Shown here: in pieces, positions 26,578 through 36,046 of the stretch
Layout: each line of letters opens with the position of its first letter
Numbering within the stretch: position 1 is the first letter of the stretch
Assembly (NCBI RefSeq): GCF_030053135.1
Contig: NZ_CP125652.1
Span: 248,001-312,000, forward strand
Source of the DNA: Rhizobium sp. BT04
GTDB taxonomy: Bacteria > Pseudomonadota > Alphaproteobacteria > Rhizobiales > Rhizobiaceae
DNA length: 64,000 bases
Reading direction: 5' to 3'
The notes under the pieces: generated by a model
Databases searched by the model: none
What the model was told of the DNA's origin: nothing
The model's input: the letters and a program-made list of their open reading frames with translations, nothing else
Translations under genes and position numbers: made by a program

Positions 26578-26606
26578 CCCGCCCGAGCTTTTTGGCCTCG
26601 GGCGGG
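26578..26606 (-). terminator. hairpin downstream of nrdJ
   Basis: Exact 10-bp inverted repeat CCCGCCCGAG (26578-26587) and CTCGGGCGGG (26597-26606), 9-base loop. It lies 80-110 bases past the nrdJ stop. There is no strong T-run, so termination may be weak or factor-assisted. Confidence 0.5.
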
Positions 26607-26687
26607 ATAAATTCTGCGTCAATTCAGTGGCTGCCGGACATAATCAATGGCTGCCTATACTAAGAACAGAACCCGACCAGCGCCTAC

Positions 26688-29600
26688 TCAGCTGCACCCG
26701 CTCGTAGCACCGCACGTGTCGCACTTCTCGCAGGTGCCGTTCCGCACCATCGTAAAGTTCTGGCACTCCGAGCACATGTTGCCGGTATAGCCCTGCATGA
26801 TCGAGCGCTGGCGGCGTTCGGCTTCCACCTTTTTGGCTTCCGTCTTGGCCGTTGCCGCGTCGGCTGCCGCCTTGTCGGAGAAGAGGGCCGTTGCGTCGCT
26901 GGTGAGTTCCTCGGTCACCTCTTCGGCGATCTCTTCCGCCAGCTCCTTGGCCCGCTCCTCGTAATCGCGCTTGAAGGCGACGATTTCGGAGGTGGAGATG
27001 GCAACCGTCGGCTCCAGCTTGCGGGCGGCACTTCCTGCAAAGGCGGTCACGGTGCCGGAGGAAGCGGCGCGGGCAGGGGCTGATGTGGCCGCACCCTTGG
27101 GTTCGCCTGCCTGGCGTTCGCCGCCGGTGCCGGAGACCAGCGTCGGCTTGTAGCCGCGGGTCCAGCCGGTGGAGAGCAGGTTGGTCTTGCCTTCCTGGAT
27201 GCCCTTGCCGAGTGCCGTGTTCGAGAAGTCCGACGTATCGACATGCGCCAGATCGTGGCGGCCGAGATAGGAGACAGCAAGCTCGCGGAAGACATAGTCG
27301 AGGATCGAGGTGGCGTTCTTGATCGCATCATTGCCGATGACCATGCCGGCCGGCTCGAACTTGGTGAAGGTGAAGGCCTCGACATATTCTTCGAGCGGCA
27401 CGCCATATTGCAGGCCGAGCGAGATGGCGATGGCGAAATTGTTCATCATCGCACGGAAGGCAGCACCTTCCTTGTGCATGTCGATGAAGATCTCGCCGAG
27501 GCGGCCGTCGCCGAATTCGCCGGTTCTGAGATAGACCTTGTGTCCACCGACGGCGGCCTTCTGGGTATAGCCCTGGCGGCGGTTCGGCAGCTTCTCACGT
27601 TCGCGCGAAACCCGTTCGATCACCCGCTCGATGATCTTCTCGGTGATGGTGACGGCCTGGGCGGCGACCGGCGCCTGCAGCAGTTCCTCCAGCGCATCCT
27701 CCTCGTTCTCGTCTTCGATCAGCGAGGCGTTGAGCGGTTGCGACAGCTTGGAGCCGTCGCGATAGAGCGCGTTGGCCTTGAGGCCAAGCTTCCAGGAGAG
27801 CAGGTAGGCGTTCTTGCAATCCTCGACGGTCGCCTCGTTCGGCATGTTGATCGTCTTGGAAATCGCACCCGAGATGAAGGGCTGGGCCGCCGCCATCATG
27901 CGGATATGGCTTTCCACCGAGAGGTAGCGCTTGCCGATCTTGCCGCAGGGATTGGCGCAATCGAACACCGGCAGGTGCTCGGCCTTGAGGAAGGGCGCGC
28001 CTTCCAGCGTCATCGCACCGCAGACATGGATGTTGGCGGCTTCGATGTCCTTCTTCGAGAAGCCGATATGGTCGAGCAGGCTGAAGCTCATGTCGGCCAA
28101 CTGTTCGTCGGAAACCTTCAGCGTGTCCTTGAGGAAGTCGGCGCCGAGCGTCCACTGGTTGAAGACGAACTTGATGTCGAAGGCGCTCTTCAGCGCGGCG
28201 TTGACGGCTTCGACCTTCTCGTCGGTGAAGCCCTTGGCCCTCAGCGTCGACGGGTTGACCGACGGTGCCTGGTTCAGGTTGCCGTGGCCGACGGCATAGG
28301 CCTCGATCTCGGCGATCTGGCTTTCCGAATAGCCGAGCGTGCGCAGCGCGTCGGGTACGGCGCGGTTGATGATCTTGAAGTAGCCGCCGCCGGCGAGCTT
28401 CTTGAACTTGACGAGGGCGAAGTCGGGCTCGATGCCGGTGGTGTCGCAATCCATGACGAGCCCGATCGTGCCGGTGGGCGCGATCACCGAGACCTGGGCA
28501 TTGCGATAGCCGTGCTGTTCGCCGAGCTCGAGCGCCTTGTCCCAGGCCGATTTGGCGTGGGCGACGAGATCCTGGTCGGGGTTTTCCGAATGGATCAGCG
28601 CGACCGGGTTGATCGACAGGGCCTCATAGCCTGAGGTTTCGCCATGGGCGGCCCGGCGATGGTTGCGAATGACCTTGAGCATGCTCTCGCGGTTCGGCGC
28701 GAAATTCGGGAACGGCCCGAGCTCGGCAGCCATTTCGGCCGAGGTCGCATAGCAGATGCCGGTCATGATCGCGGTCAGCGACCCGGCGATGGCGCGAGCC
28801 TCGGTAGAGTCGTAGGGAATGCCCGACGACATCAGCAGGCCGCCGATATTGGCATATCCGAGGCCGAGCGTGCGGTATTCGTAGGAGAGTTCGGCAATGC
28901 GCTTCGACGGGAACTGCGCCATCATCACCGAGACTTCGAGCACGACGGTCCACAGGCGGACGGCATGTTCGTAATCGGCGATATTGATGCGCTTGGTGGC
29001 CTTGTCCTTGAACTGCAGCAGGTTCAGCGAGGCAAGGTTGCAGGCCGTGTCGTCGAGGAACATGTATTCCGAGCACGGGTTCGAGCCGCGGATCGGGCCG
29101 CCGGCCGGCGAGGTGTGCCAGTCGTTCATCGTCGTGTTGAAGTGGATGCCCGGATCGGCCGAGGCCCAGGCGGCATAGGAGATCGTTTCCCAGAGATCGC
29201 GCGCCTTCAGCGTCTTCATCACCCGGCCGTCCTTGCGGGCGGTCAGGTTCCAATCGCCGTCATTTTCGACGGCGCGCAGGAAGTCGTCCTTGATCGAGAC
29301 GGAGTTGTTGGAGTTCTGGCCCGATACCGTCAGGTAGGCTTCCGAATCCCAATCGGTGTCGTAGGTCTTGAACTGCAGATCCTTGTAGCCCTGGCGGGCG
29401 AACTGGATGACGCGCTGGACGTAGTTCTCGGGAACCTGATCCTTCTTGGCGGCGCGGATTTCGCGCTTCAGGGCAGGGTTCTTGGCCGGGTCGAAGCAAT
29501 CGCCGTTATCGCCGCCTTCGCAGTTGAAGCAGGCCTTCATGATCGCCTTCAGATGCTTGGCGACCACTTTTGAGCCGGTGACGAGGGCCGCCACCTTCTG

Positions 29601-30503
29601 TTCTTCCTTGACCTTCCAGTTGATGTATTCCTCGATATCGGGATGGTCGATATCGACGACCACCATCTTGGCGGCGCGGCGCGTCGTGCCGCCCGACTTG
29701 ATGGCGCCGGCGGCGCGGTCGCCGATCTTCAGGAAGCTCATCAGGCCGGAGGAGCGGCCGCCGCCGGAAAGCTTTTCACCTTCGCCGCGCAGCATCGAGA
29801 AGTTGGAGCCGGTGCCGGAGCCGTACTTGAACAGGCGGGCTTCACGCACCCAAAGATCCATGATGCCGCCTTCGTTGACGAGATCGTCCTCGACCGACTG
29901 GATGAAGCAGGCATGCGGCTGCGGGTGTTCGTAGGCCGACTTGGACTTGGTCAGCTTGCCGGTGAAGGGATCGACGTAGAAATGGCCCTGGCCGGGACCG
30001 TCGATGCCGTAGGCCCAGTGCAGGCCGGTGTTGAACCACTGCGGCGAGTTCGGGGCGACGCGCTGGGTGGCGAGCATATAGGCAAGCTCGTCCTTGAAGG
30101 CGGCAGCATCTTCTTCGGAGGAGAAATAGCCACCCTTCCAGCCCCAATAAGTCCAGGTACCGGCAAGACGGTCGAAGACCTGGCGCGCATCGATTTCGGA
30201 GCCGGTCTGTTCGTCCTTCGGCAGGGCCTTCAGTGCAGCATCGTCGGGAACGGAGCGCCACAGGAAGGAGGGAACGTCGTTTTCCTCGACCTTCTTCAGC
30301 CGAGTGGGAACGCCGGCCTTGCGGAAATACTTCTGCGCCAGAACGTCGGTCGCGACCTGGGAGAACTGCGCGGGAACATCGATGTTCTCGAGGCGGAACA
30401 CGATCGAACCATCGGGGTTCTTGATCTCGCTCGTCGCCTTGCGGAATTCGATATCCGCATAGGCGCCTTGGCCGGCCTTCGTGAAACGACGTTCGATGCG
30501 CAT
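26688..30503 (-). CDS. nrdJ: vitamin B12-dependent ribonucleoside-diphosphate reductase (class II)
   Basis: Adenosylcobalamin-dependent reduction of ribonucleotides to deoxyribonucleotides, independent of oxygen. It has 1271 residues, the long alphaproteobacterial form. The N-terminal region is typical ([11 protein letters not shown]). The ten-stranded barrel contains [20 protein letters not shown] and the later [20 protein letters not shown]. The C-terminus has a cysteine-rich zinc-ribbon tail ([17 protein letters not shown], ending GCS) that carries the redox-active cysteines. Ala/Glu/Lys-rich linkers separate the barrel from the tail. Tandem NrdR-type boxes lie upstream. As no nrdAB genes appear nearby, this may be the main reductase, as in other rhizobia. 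Confidence 0.96.
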   Translation of the reverse strand: MRIERRFTKAGQGAYADIEFRKATSEIKNPDGSIVFRLENIDVPAQFSQVATDVLAQKYFRKAGVPTRLKKVEENDVPSFLWRSVPDDAALKALPKDEQTGSEIDARQVFDRLAGTWTYWGWKGGYFSSEEDAAAFKDELAYMLATQRVAPNSPQWFNTGLHWAYGIDGPGQGHFYVDPFTGKLTKSKSAYEHPQPHACFIQSVEDDLVNEGGIMDLWVREARLFKYGSGTGSNFSMLRGEGEKLSGGGRSSGLMSFLKIGDRAAGAIKSGGTTRRAAKMVVVDIDHPDIEEYINWKVKEEQKVAALVTGSKVVAKHLKAIMKACFNCEGGDNGDCFDPAKNPALKREIRAAKKDQVPENYVQRVIQFARQGYKDLQFKTYDTDWDSEAYLTVSGQNSNNSVSIKDDFLRAVENDGDWNLTARKDGRVMKTLKARDLWETISYAAWASADPGIHFNTTMNDWHTSPAGGPIRGSNPCSEYMFLDDTACNLASLNLLQFKDKATKRINIADYEHAVRLWTVVLEVSVMMAQFPSKRIAELSYEYRTLGLGYANIGGLLMSSGIPYDSTEARAIAGSLTAIMTGICYATSAEMAAELGPFPNFAPNRESMLKVIRNHRRAAHGETSGYEALSINPVALIHSENPDQDLVAHAKSAWDKALELGEQHGYRNAQVSVIAPTGTIGLVMDCDTTGIEPDFALVKFKKLAGGGYFKIINRAVPDALRTLGYSESQIAEIEAYAVGHGNLNQAPSVNPSTLRAKGFTDEKVEAVNAALKSAFDIKFVFNQWTLGADFLKDTLKVSDEQLADMSFSLLDHIGFSKKDIEAANIHVCGAMTLEGAPFLKAEHLPVFDCANPCGKIGKRYLSVESHIRMMAAAQPFISGAISKTINMPNEATVEDCKNAYLLSWKLGLKANALYRDGSKLSQPLNASLIEDENEEDALEELLQAPVAAQAVTITEKIIERVIERVSREREKLPNRRQGYTQKAAVGGHKVYLRTGEFGDGRLGEIFIDMHKEGAAFRAMMNNFAIAISLGLQYGVPLEEYVEAFTFTKFEPAGMVIGNDAIKNATSILDYVFRELAVSYLGRHDLAHVDTSDFSNTALGKGIQEGKTNLLSTGWTRGYKPTLVSGTGGERQAGEPKGAATSAPARAASSGTVTAFAGSAARKLEPTVAISTSEIVAFKRDYEERAKELAEEIAEEVTEELTSDATALFSDKAAADAATAKTEAKKVEAERRQRSIMQGYTGNMCSECQNFTMVRNGTCEKCDTCGATSGCS

Positions 30504-30630
30504 GGTCTTGACCTCGTGTTGGCGCCCGGTCCCCGCGACCGGGGCGCAAAATTCCTATCCGGCGGCACTTTGTCGTCGTGCAGCCAGCCTCGTTTCCGTA
30601 TTGTCACAGGGGTGTCATCCGGAGATGTCC

Positions 30631-30677
30631 TTCCTGTATCTTGTGGTGATGGTGGCTGCAAACACTAAATATAGTAT
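30631..30677 (-). promoter_or_regulatory. tandem NrdR boxes upstream of nrdJ
   Basis: ACACTAAATATAGTAT at 30662-30677 matches the palindromic NrdR-box pattern ACACTATATATAGTGT at 14 of 16 positions. A second box at 30631-30646 has a near-perfect right half (TATCTTGTGG). The boxes are 31 bases apart, three helical turns, which is the known arrangement for NrdR pairs. They lie about 130-175 bases before the nrdJ start. Repression by NrdR when dATP is high is established for the family; use here is inferred. Confidence 0.65.
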
Positions 30678-30906
30678 TAACAGCTTATTATCGCCAGTCC
30701 CGACGTCACTTTTTTTGGAGGCTGAAAATCGCGCAGAAATCCTGTCAGGCCCGACACCGTTTCCGGTCCATCACCCTGATTCCGCGTCCAATTTTTCAAA
30801 AGGAAACCGGGCTCGTTACCTCCGGTCCTGTCGCCGCCGCAACATCAGGGACAGTAAGTTTGAAACAGGTGATTCCGTCAAGGGCTGGATCTTAATTGAT
30901 TGCTAA

Positions 30907-30922
30907 CCACAACATCTTGTGG
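30907..30922. promoter_or_regulatory. isolated NrdR-like dyad
   Basis: CCACAACATCTTGTGG has 6-bp complementary arms (CCACAA/TTGTGG) around CATC and resembles an NrdR box. It lies 230 bases beyond the tandem pair and over 400 bases from nrdJ, so its role is uncertain. Confidence 0.3.
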
Positions 30923-31092
30923 ATGCGCCTGTGAAGATTGGGGAAAGCCGGGGAGTGCTGAAAATACAATGGCTTGCGGGCGTTGCCGGCTAAGGAAAAT
31001 GCCGGAACGGCAAAAAAGCGTCCCGCGGCAAATCTTGTGATGGCATTTCCGCCGCAAATCGGCATGGCGATTCGCCCTGTTGCAAGCGCCTG

Positions 31093-31682
31093 TCAGAGCG
31101 CGTCGATGGCGATGGTGACGGTGACGACCCCGATCGGCCGTTCCTCTTCGTCGAGGACGACGAAGCTCGCCTGCGTTTCGAGCATCTGGATGGATTCGTT
31201 GCGTTCGGCGCGGTCGATGAAGATCTCGCGGGAGCCGTTTGCGAAGGTTCTGAGGTATTTCTCCTCGTCACCCTGCCAATAGTCGGCGGTGATGATGCTT
31301 TGCCCGACGTTCAGCCCGTGACTGTCGGTCATGAAAAATTCGAGGATCGCGCCCTGTGAGGCGTCCTGCCTGGTTTTAGATAGTGCGACACGGATTTGTC
31401 GAGCAGCAGCTTGACCATGTGCAGATGGTGCTGATCGATCTCCGACCGGTAGGTCTTGTCGAGCACCCGGATGTCCATCTCGCTGACATCGCCGAATTCC
31501 GCGTCCTGCTCGGCGATGGCTTTCAGCACCAGCGGTGTCTCCACCGTCGGCCGGATCCGCGTCTCCAGGTAGTCGCGCACCAGAGGAATATAGGCAGGCT
31601 CGGCGCGGCCAGGCGTGAGGGGAAACAGACATGCCGCCAGCCCGACGGTCACAACCGCTCCTCTATGCCCCCACCGCGCCAT
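31093..31682 (-). pseudogene. exported PDC/CACHE-like sensor protein, frameshifted
   Basis: Two overlapping minus-strand frames make one coherent protein. The first, from ATG 31682, has a signal peptide (VVTVGLAACLFPLTPGRAEP) and runs to LLLDKSVSHYLK. The second continues with TRQDASQGAILEFFMTDSHG, ADYWQGDEEKYLRTF and QMLETQASFVVLDEEERPIG. The joined product, about 195 residues, looks like a periplasmic PDC-type ligand-binding domain with no membrane anchor or output. The break lies in a run of four A/T at 31374-31377; one extra base there would restore the frame. It could be a sequencing error in a homopolymer or a recent mutation. Free-standing exported domains of this sort are known in rhizobia, role unclear. 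Confidence 0.65.
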
Positions 31683-31876
31683 TTTGGTTCCCTATCATCG
31701 TATCGCTCGTTGCACGCCTTAGGCGCAGCCTGCCGCGATTCGCAGCCGTCGAGTTTATGAGAGGAAGATAAAATAGATGTGCGGATCCCGATAGCGGATT
31801 CGAGAATCCCCGCCGACAAAATCTGGAACAATTTCAAGTCGTAAACGCGAAGGTCGCGCGTTGTGGTCGGTGGCGA

Positions 31877-32371
31877 TCAGCCTGCGCTCTTGGCGATCGG
31901 CTCCTGGTAGGTGAAGCCCATGTCCCAAGGGAAATAGATCCAGGTGTCCTGGCTCACCTCGGTGATGAAGGTATCGACGGTCGGAACGCCCTTCGGCTTG
32001 GCATAGACACAGGCGAAATGCGCCCGCGGCAGCATGGTGCGCACCTGGACGGCGGTCTTGCCGGTATCGGTCAGATCGTCGACGACGAGCACGCCTTCGC
32101 CGCCATTTTCCTGAAGTTCGGGGGCGATCCCCTTGAGCAGCACCATGTCGCCCTGGTTCACATAATCATGATAGGAGGCGACGCAGACGGTCTCGATCAG
32201 CCGGATGTTCAGTTCGCGCGAGATGATCGCGGCCGGGACGAGGCCGCCGCGGGTGATGCAGACGATCGCCTTGAAGGTCTGGTCGAGGCCGGCAAGCCGC
32301 CAGGCAAGGGCGCGCGCATCGCGGTGGAACTGATCCCAGGAAACGGGAAAGGCTTTATCGGGAAGGGACAT
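31877..32371 (-). CDS. gpt: xanthine (guanine) phosphoribosyltransferase
   Basis: Purine salvage: transfers the phosphoribosyl group of PRPP to xanthine or guanine. It has 164 residues from the ATG at 32371 ([20 protein letters not shown]). The PRPP-binding motif is [11 protein letters not shown], preceded by the pyrophosphate-loop segment [17 protein letters not shown]. The C-terminus [11 protein letters not shown] is typical of Gpt and separates it from Hpt. An upstream in-frame extension to 32446 is rejected as low-quality sequence. Confidence 0.92.
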   Translation of the reverse strand: MSLPDKAFPVSWDQFHRDARALAWRLAGLDQTFKAIVCITRGGLVPAAIISRELNIRLIETVCVASYHDYVNQGDMVLLKGIAPELQENGGEGVLVVDDLTDTGKTAVQVRTMLPRAHFACVYAKPKGVPTVDTFITEVSQDTWIYFPWDMGFTYQEPIAKSAG

Positions 32372-32572
32372 CGGGCTGCTCCGCGGCATGAAAAAACAAC
32401 ACGCCGTTGGCCGGCGACCGGATGGACTTGGAGCGGCGATCGGCAAAACGAGAAATCGCGCAGCCGGAACTGCGCGAGATCGCGAGCTGTGCCGAGGCTC
32501 GAAGCTGTCATCGGTCGCCGCAATTAACGGAATTTGCCGGCAAAAGGCAAGAGCGCCGATGATCGCGGCAAG

Positions 32573-33415
32573 TCAACGCGACATCAGCGTCAGCGCCGTC
32601 ATCGATTGCAGCAAGGTCTTCGTCGTGCCGCCGAAAATCATCTGCCAGAGCCAGGAATGCGTAGAGGCGCCCATGACGAGAAGATCGATGCTGTCGTCGG
32701 AAAGCCGGTTCTCGATGGCATGCGAGGTGCTCTTGTCTACACTCTGGGCTGTGGCAAGCGTCGTCTTCACGCCGTGGCGGGCCAGTGTGGCGGCGATCTC
32801 GGCGCCTGCCGTCAGCGGCGATTGCAGCGCCGTGTCGGCCGGATCGACCGAGAAGATCTCCACCTCCTCGGCCGCCTTGAGGATCGGCAGCGCATCGAAG
32901 GTGGCGCGGGCCACCTCTTTCGAGCCGTTCCAGGCGATCAGCACGCGCTTGATCGGCTTCGGCTGGCGGATGATATAGGGGATTATCAGCACCGGCCGGC
33001 CGGTTTCGAAGAGGAAGGTGTCGACGTCGACATGGCTGTCGGAAGCTCTGGCCGGGTCGGCCTGCGAGGCGATCAGCAGATCGGCGCTGCGGGCGCTTTC
33101 GATCAGCGGCGCCGAGCCGTAACCGGTTGACGTGGTAAAGCTGCGCCATTCGGAAGAGGTGCCCGATGCATCCGCTTTCGCCCGGAAGATCCGCTCCACC
33201 GCAACCGTTTCGCTGTGCGCCATGTCCTGCAGCGCCTGCACGGCGACCGGATCGGGAATTTCCATCGGCGCCACCAGCGGTACGGCGGAGATGGTTTCGG
33301 CATGCAGGCCGATCACATGGGCGCCGTTTTCAGCGGCGAGGGCAAAGGCGAAATCGGCAACCGCAGCACTATTGTCTGATGTATCGAGAATGGCGAGAAT
33401 GGTTTTGTAAGACAT
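32573..33415 (-). CDS. tandem universal stress protein
   Basis: A 280-residue protein made of two UspA domains. Domain 1 starts MSYKTILAILDTSDNSAAVA; domain 2 starts about residue 150 with KRVLIAWNGSKEVARATFDA and ends with LLVMGASTHSWLWQMIFGG. The second domain keeps a G-2x-G-9x-G(S/T)-like ATP-site pattern (MGASTHS...FGGTTK), though not perfectly. The start at 33415 is preceded by AAGGAG. A perfect FixK/FnrN box lies 75 bases upstream, so expression is probably raised under oxygen limitation. The gene follows the CinA-like gene in the same orientation. Confidence 0.88.
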   Translation of the reverse strand: MSYKTILAILDTSDNSAAVADFAFALAAENGAHVIGLHAETISAVPLVAPMEIPDPVAVQALQDMAHSETVAVERIFRAKADASGTSSEWRSFTTSTGYGSAPLIESARSADLLIASQADPARASDSHVDVDTFLFETGRPVLIIPYIIRQPKPIKRVLIAWNGSKEVARATFDALPILKAAEEVEIFSVDPADTALQSPLTAGAEIAATLARHGVKTTLATAQSVDKSTSHAIENRLSDDSIDLLVMGASTHSWLWQMIFGGTTKTLLQSMTALTLMSR

Positions 33416-33482
33416 ATCAATTCTCCTTGCGCTGAAATGGCTGCCGCGAGGGAAGGAATGCAGCGGACCGTTCTCAAGTTCC

Positions 33483-33496
33483 TTGATGGGGATCAA
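33483..33496 (-). promoter_or_regulatory. FixK/FnrN box (anaerobox) upstream of the Usp gene
   Basis: TTGATGGGGATCAA is an exact match to the FNR/FixK consensus TTGAT-N4-ATCAA. Two further complementary bases on each side make an 18-base palindrome (33481-33498). The centre is about 75 bases upstream of the Usp start, fitting a class II activator site if the transcript has a 30-40 base leader. Confidence 0.75.
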
Positions 33497-33522
33497 GGAT
33501 GGCCTCCGTTCCGGCGTTTCCC

Positions 33523-34299
33523 TCAAGCCTCGGCGGAATGGTTTTCGGCGACCTCTTTCCGCCGGCGGATGGCGTCGATCATCGCCTGCACCTCGGCCCC
33601 GGCCGCCTCGATGACCGCCTGCGAGCGGCCGCGCACGACGATCTCGGTCGAGAATTTCTGGCCGATATAGCGCGGGTAGGAACCGATGCTGGTTTCGGGA
33701 TGCGCTTTCTGGATCGCGGTCAGCGGCGTGCCGATTTCGCCTTCGCCGTAAGGGCAGGCGATGGCAAGCGAAAGCACCGGCGTGCCGGTTCGAAGCGTCG
33801 GCAGCACATTGTCGACCATCGCCTGGAAAACCTGCGGCACGCCGGCCATGACATGGACATTGCCGATGATGAAGCCTGGCGCCGTGGAAACCGGATTGGC
33901 GATATGGGTAGCACCGCGCGGCATGCGCGCCATGCGCTGGCGCGCCTCGGTGAACTCCATCTCGCGGCGCCGGTACATATCAGCCAGCAGCGCCATTGCC
34001 GTTTCGTCATATTCGCAGGGCACGCCGAATGCCTTGGAGATGGCATCGGCGGTAATGTCGTCATGCGTCGGCCCGATACCGCCCGAGGTGAAGACATAGT
34101 CGTATTTGCCGCGAAGCGCGTTCAGCGCCTCGACGATCGCCTCTTCCTCGTCGGCGACAATGCGCACCTCCTTGAGGTCGATGCCGGAAAGGGTGAGCAG
34201 ATCGGCGAGGTGGCCGATATTCTTGTCCTTGGTGCGGCCGGAAAGAAGTTCGTCGCCGATGGCGAGCATGGCGGCGGTGACGACGATGGTATGGCTCAT
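33523..34299 (-). CDS. CinA/MoaB-like molybdopterin-binding domain protein
   Basis: A 258-residue cytosolic protein with the MoCF_biosynth (MoaB/MogA) fold at the N-terminus: MLAIGDELLSGRTKDKN, then VFTSGGIGPTHDDITADAI. This is the COG1058 form found in CinA N-termini. The CinA C-terminal amidase domain is absent, which is common in rhizobial copies. Proposed roles are cofactor-related or nicotinamide-nucleotide metabolism. The start at 34299 is chosen over upstream codons that read into low-quality sequence. Confidence 0.85.
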   Translation of the reverse strand: MSHTIVVTAAMLAIGDELLSGRTKDKNIGHLADLLTLSGIDLKEVRIVADEEEAIVEALNALRGKYDYVFTSGGIGPTHDDITADAISKAFGVPCEYDETAMALLADMYRRREMEFTEARQRMARMPRGATHIANPVSTAPGFIIGNVHVMAGVPQVFQAMVDNVLPTLRTGTPVLSLAIACPYGEGEIGTPLTAIQKAHPETSIGSYPRYIGQKFSTEIVVRGRSQAVIEAAGAEVQAMIDAIRRRKEVAENHSAEA

Positions 34300-34561
34300 G
34301 GGATGTTCCGTGATGTGAAGCTGGTGAATAGGTAGTCCCGTTCGATCGCTTTGCAAACAGCCGGAGCATGATGCCGCACAGTGCCAGCGGTTATCGGACG
34401 GCATCATCTGCGTCCATTTTGCTGAAATGAAAAGGCAAGTGAATTTTCATCTACATCAGTTGAACACTGCGTCCTTGAGGGGAGGGCTTTGTTCAACCAG
34501 GCGCGCTGATAGAAATCCTTCGGTCACGAAATTCAACCCCCTGTTTCAAGGAAGATAGAAG

Positions 34562-35158
34562 ATGGCGAAGGTTCTCGTCCTTTATTATTCGGCTTACGGC
34601 CATATCGAAACCATGGCCTATGCCGTCGCCGAAGGCGCGAAGTCGGCCGGTGCCGAGGTCACCGTGAAGCGCGTTCCGGAACTGGTTCCGGAAGACGTCG
34701 CCAAGGCTTCCTACTACAAGGTCGATCAGGCCGCTCCGATCGCCACCGTCGACGAACTCGCGGATTATGACGCGATCATCGTCGGCGCCGGCACCCGCTT
34801 CGGAACGGTCGCATCGCAGATGCGCAATTTCTGGGATCAGACGGGCGGCCTCTGGTTCGCCGGCAAACTGGTCGGCAAGATCGGTTCGGTGTTCACCTCT
34901 TCGGCTACCCAGCACGGCGGCCAGGAATCGACCATTCTCGGCTTCATCCCCACCTTCCTGCACCAGGGCATGGTCGTTGCCGGCCTTCCCTATGCCTTCC
35001 AGGGCCAGATGGGCACCGAGGAAGTCAAGGGCGGCTCGCCCTATGGCGCCTCCACCATCACCAACGGCGACGGCTCGCGCCAGCCTTCCGAGATCGAGCT
35101 GGAAGGCGCGAAATACCAAGGCGCCCATATCGCCAAGCTTGCTGCCAAGCTCGCTTGA
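34562..35158 (+). CDS. wrbA: NAD(P)H:quinone oxidoreductase WrbA
   Basis: A flavodoxin-like FMN enzyme reducing quinones by two electrons, protecting against redox cycling. At 198 residues it has normal family length. FMN-site segments are [34 protein letters not shown] and [14 protein letters not shown]. The RBS GGAAG sits just before ATG 34562. An inverted repeat GTTGAAC/GTTCAAC lies about 65-105 bases upstream. It is monocistronic, with its own terminator. Confidence 0.95.
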   Translation: MAKVLVLYYSAYGHIETMAYAVAEGAKSAGAEVTVKRVPELVPEDVAKASYYKVDQAAPIATVDELADYDAIIVGAGTRFGTVASQMRNFWDQTGGLWFAGKLVGKIGSVFTSSATQHGGQESTILGFIPTFLHQGMVVAGLPYAFQGQMGTEEVKGGSPYGASTITNGDGSRQPSEIELEGAKYQGAHIAKLAAKLA

Positions 35159-35179
35159 TCCTTGACGCCGGAATGATGA

Positions 35180-35212
35180 GGTGCGGCGGGCATGAGGCCT
35201 GCCGCGCCTTTT
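35180..35212 (+). terminator. rho-independent terminator of wrbA
   Basis: 12-bp stem GGTGCGGCGGGC / GCCTGCCGCGCC with two G-U pairs, 5-base loop, followed directly by TTTT. It lies 22 bases after the wrbA stop. Confidence 0.75.
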
Positions 35213-35324
35213 CCGTTTAGTGCCCTCGGCAGATGGTGCAGCAAACCGGAATATTGTCGAACCAGTCCGCCTTTGTTCCCGACGGAACTACGGCTCGCCG
35301 AGCCGGGGCTCACAGAGCGTAGGC

Positions 35325-35612
35325 TGGTGCGGACGGCGGGGGTCGAACCCGCAAAGCCGAGGCCGAGGGATTTTCTTACCAGCTACGGCTTTCGCCGCCG
35401 CCTTCCGGCGTTTGTGGTCTGGACTATACCTTCACCCTAGCTTTGCCTTAGGTGCTGCCCGTCTAGTCTCTACACCTTCCCCTTGCAGGGCTTGGCTCGG
35501 GATTGCCATCTGACAGGTTTCCCCGACTTTGAGCAGTTCTACATCCGGCGTTTCCGCCAGTGCACTCAATTTGCTTTAAGTCCCTTGTGTCTACCGATTC
35601 CACCACGTCCGC
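35325..35612 (-). tRNA. tRNA-Leu(UAA) interrupted by a group I intron
   Basis: The minus strand encodes a class II tRNA in two exons. Exon 1 is 35612-35578 (acceptor GCGGACG, D-arm GGTGGAATCGGTAGACAC, half-anticodon stem AGGGA and loop CTT). Exon 2 is 35374-35325 (loop AAAA, TCCCT, long variable arm, T-arm GGGTTCGACCCCC, acceptor CGTCCGC, A, encoded CCA). Joined, the loop is CUUAAAA with anticodon UAA; the anticodon and acceptor stems are fully paired. The 85-nt product is a normal leucine tRNA. The intron splits the loop after U34, the same site as in cyanobacterial and plastid tRNA-Leu(UAA). Confidence 0.9.
35375..35577 (-). ncRNA. group I self-splicing intron in tRNA-Leu(UAA)
   Basis: A 203-nt insertion between U34 and A35 of the tRNA. 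The upstream exon ends in U, and the intron ends in G (35375), as group I introns require. Core elements can be read: a Q-like block GGCAATCCCGAGCC (about 35494-35507), an R-like block GTGTAGAGACTAGACGGGCA (about 35456-35475), and an S-like block AAGGTATAGTCC (35421-35432). The short peripheral hairpin GGCGGAAACGCC fits P2 or P5-type loops. There is no room for a homing endonuclease. Compact tRNA-intron size and site point to subgroup IC3; that assignment needs folding. Confidence 0.88.
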
Positions 35613-36046
35613 GTGGTTCTTCCTGCTAACAAAGAGAGACGCTATTCTCAACCGATATTCAGGGATTGGGATGCGATTCCGTTTCAAAGTTTGGAAGCCC
35701 TCATCGCTCACGACAATCCGATATTGGGTTGCTTCGAATGTCCAGTTGAATTCGGGCGCAAAACGACGATCCCACATGCTGAGCACGGCCACGACAAGCA
35801 ACGGCGCGTCACGCAGTTGCAAATTGACATTGTTTCTACGCAAGGTCAGGATAGATTGATTGCGAAAAATATTTCATGCAAGTTGATGTAGAAATCTCAG
35901 CATGACTCCTGGGCACTCAAGCTTGTTGAATTTGGTAGACGTTGGGACAGAGTGTCGGCAGGGGTAGTGCTTGCGACTTCTACTGTTGCAATACGTGCAT
36001 TTCACTTTTCATTGTGAACGCCGGGACATGTGGTGACTAGGGCAAA
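35613..36046. other. intergenic stretch between the tRNA and the SARP-type gene
   Basis: About 430 bases, AT-richer than average. I see no gene that survives inspection on either strand. It should contain the tRNA promoter (minus) and the promoter of the regulator gene (plus). Confidence 0.5.

Larger units (their letters stand above)
25787..26687. other. gene-poor stretch with debris between the accessory cluster and nrdJ
   Basis: About 900 bases without an intact gene. 26028-26317 holds a decayed HNH nuclease gene (separate entry), and 25790-26027 is probably its shuffled remainder. 26318-26570 is AT-rich with nothing recognisable. A hairpin lies at 26578-26606. Confidence 0.6.
30504..31092. 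other. long leader / intergenic region upstream of nrdJ
   Basis: About 590 bases with no supported gene. It contains the nrdJ promoter region with a NrdR-box pair at 30631-30677 and a further similar dyad at 30907-30922. The middle part (30655-30720) is clearly AT-richer than its surroundings. Confidence 0.6.

Noticed and set aside
27243..30668. Long plus-strand open frames (463 and 341 codons) opposite nrdJ
   Set aside because: Both mirror the reductase coding frame; no start signals, motifs or independent codon bias.
30504..30960. Cobalamin riboswitch upstream of the B12-dependent reductase
   Set aside because: I could not find a B12-box-like core; the region is better explained by NrdR boxes, and B12-using enzymes are not normally repressed by this riboswitch unless a B12-independent alternative exists.
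31370..31382. Programmed ribosomal frameshifting in the PDC-like gene
   Set aside because: The junction is a plain four-base run without a heptamer slippery site or clear downstream structure; a simple indel is more likely.
35220..35843. Open frames crossing the tRNA-Leu region on both strands
   Set aside because: The DNA is explained by the tRNA exons and group I intron; these frames have no coding features.
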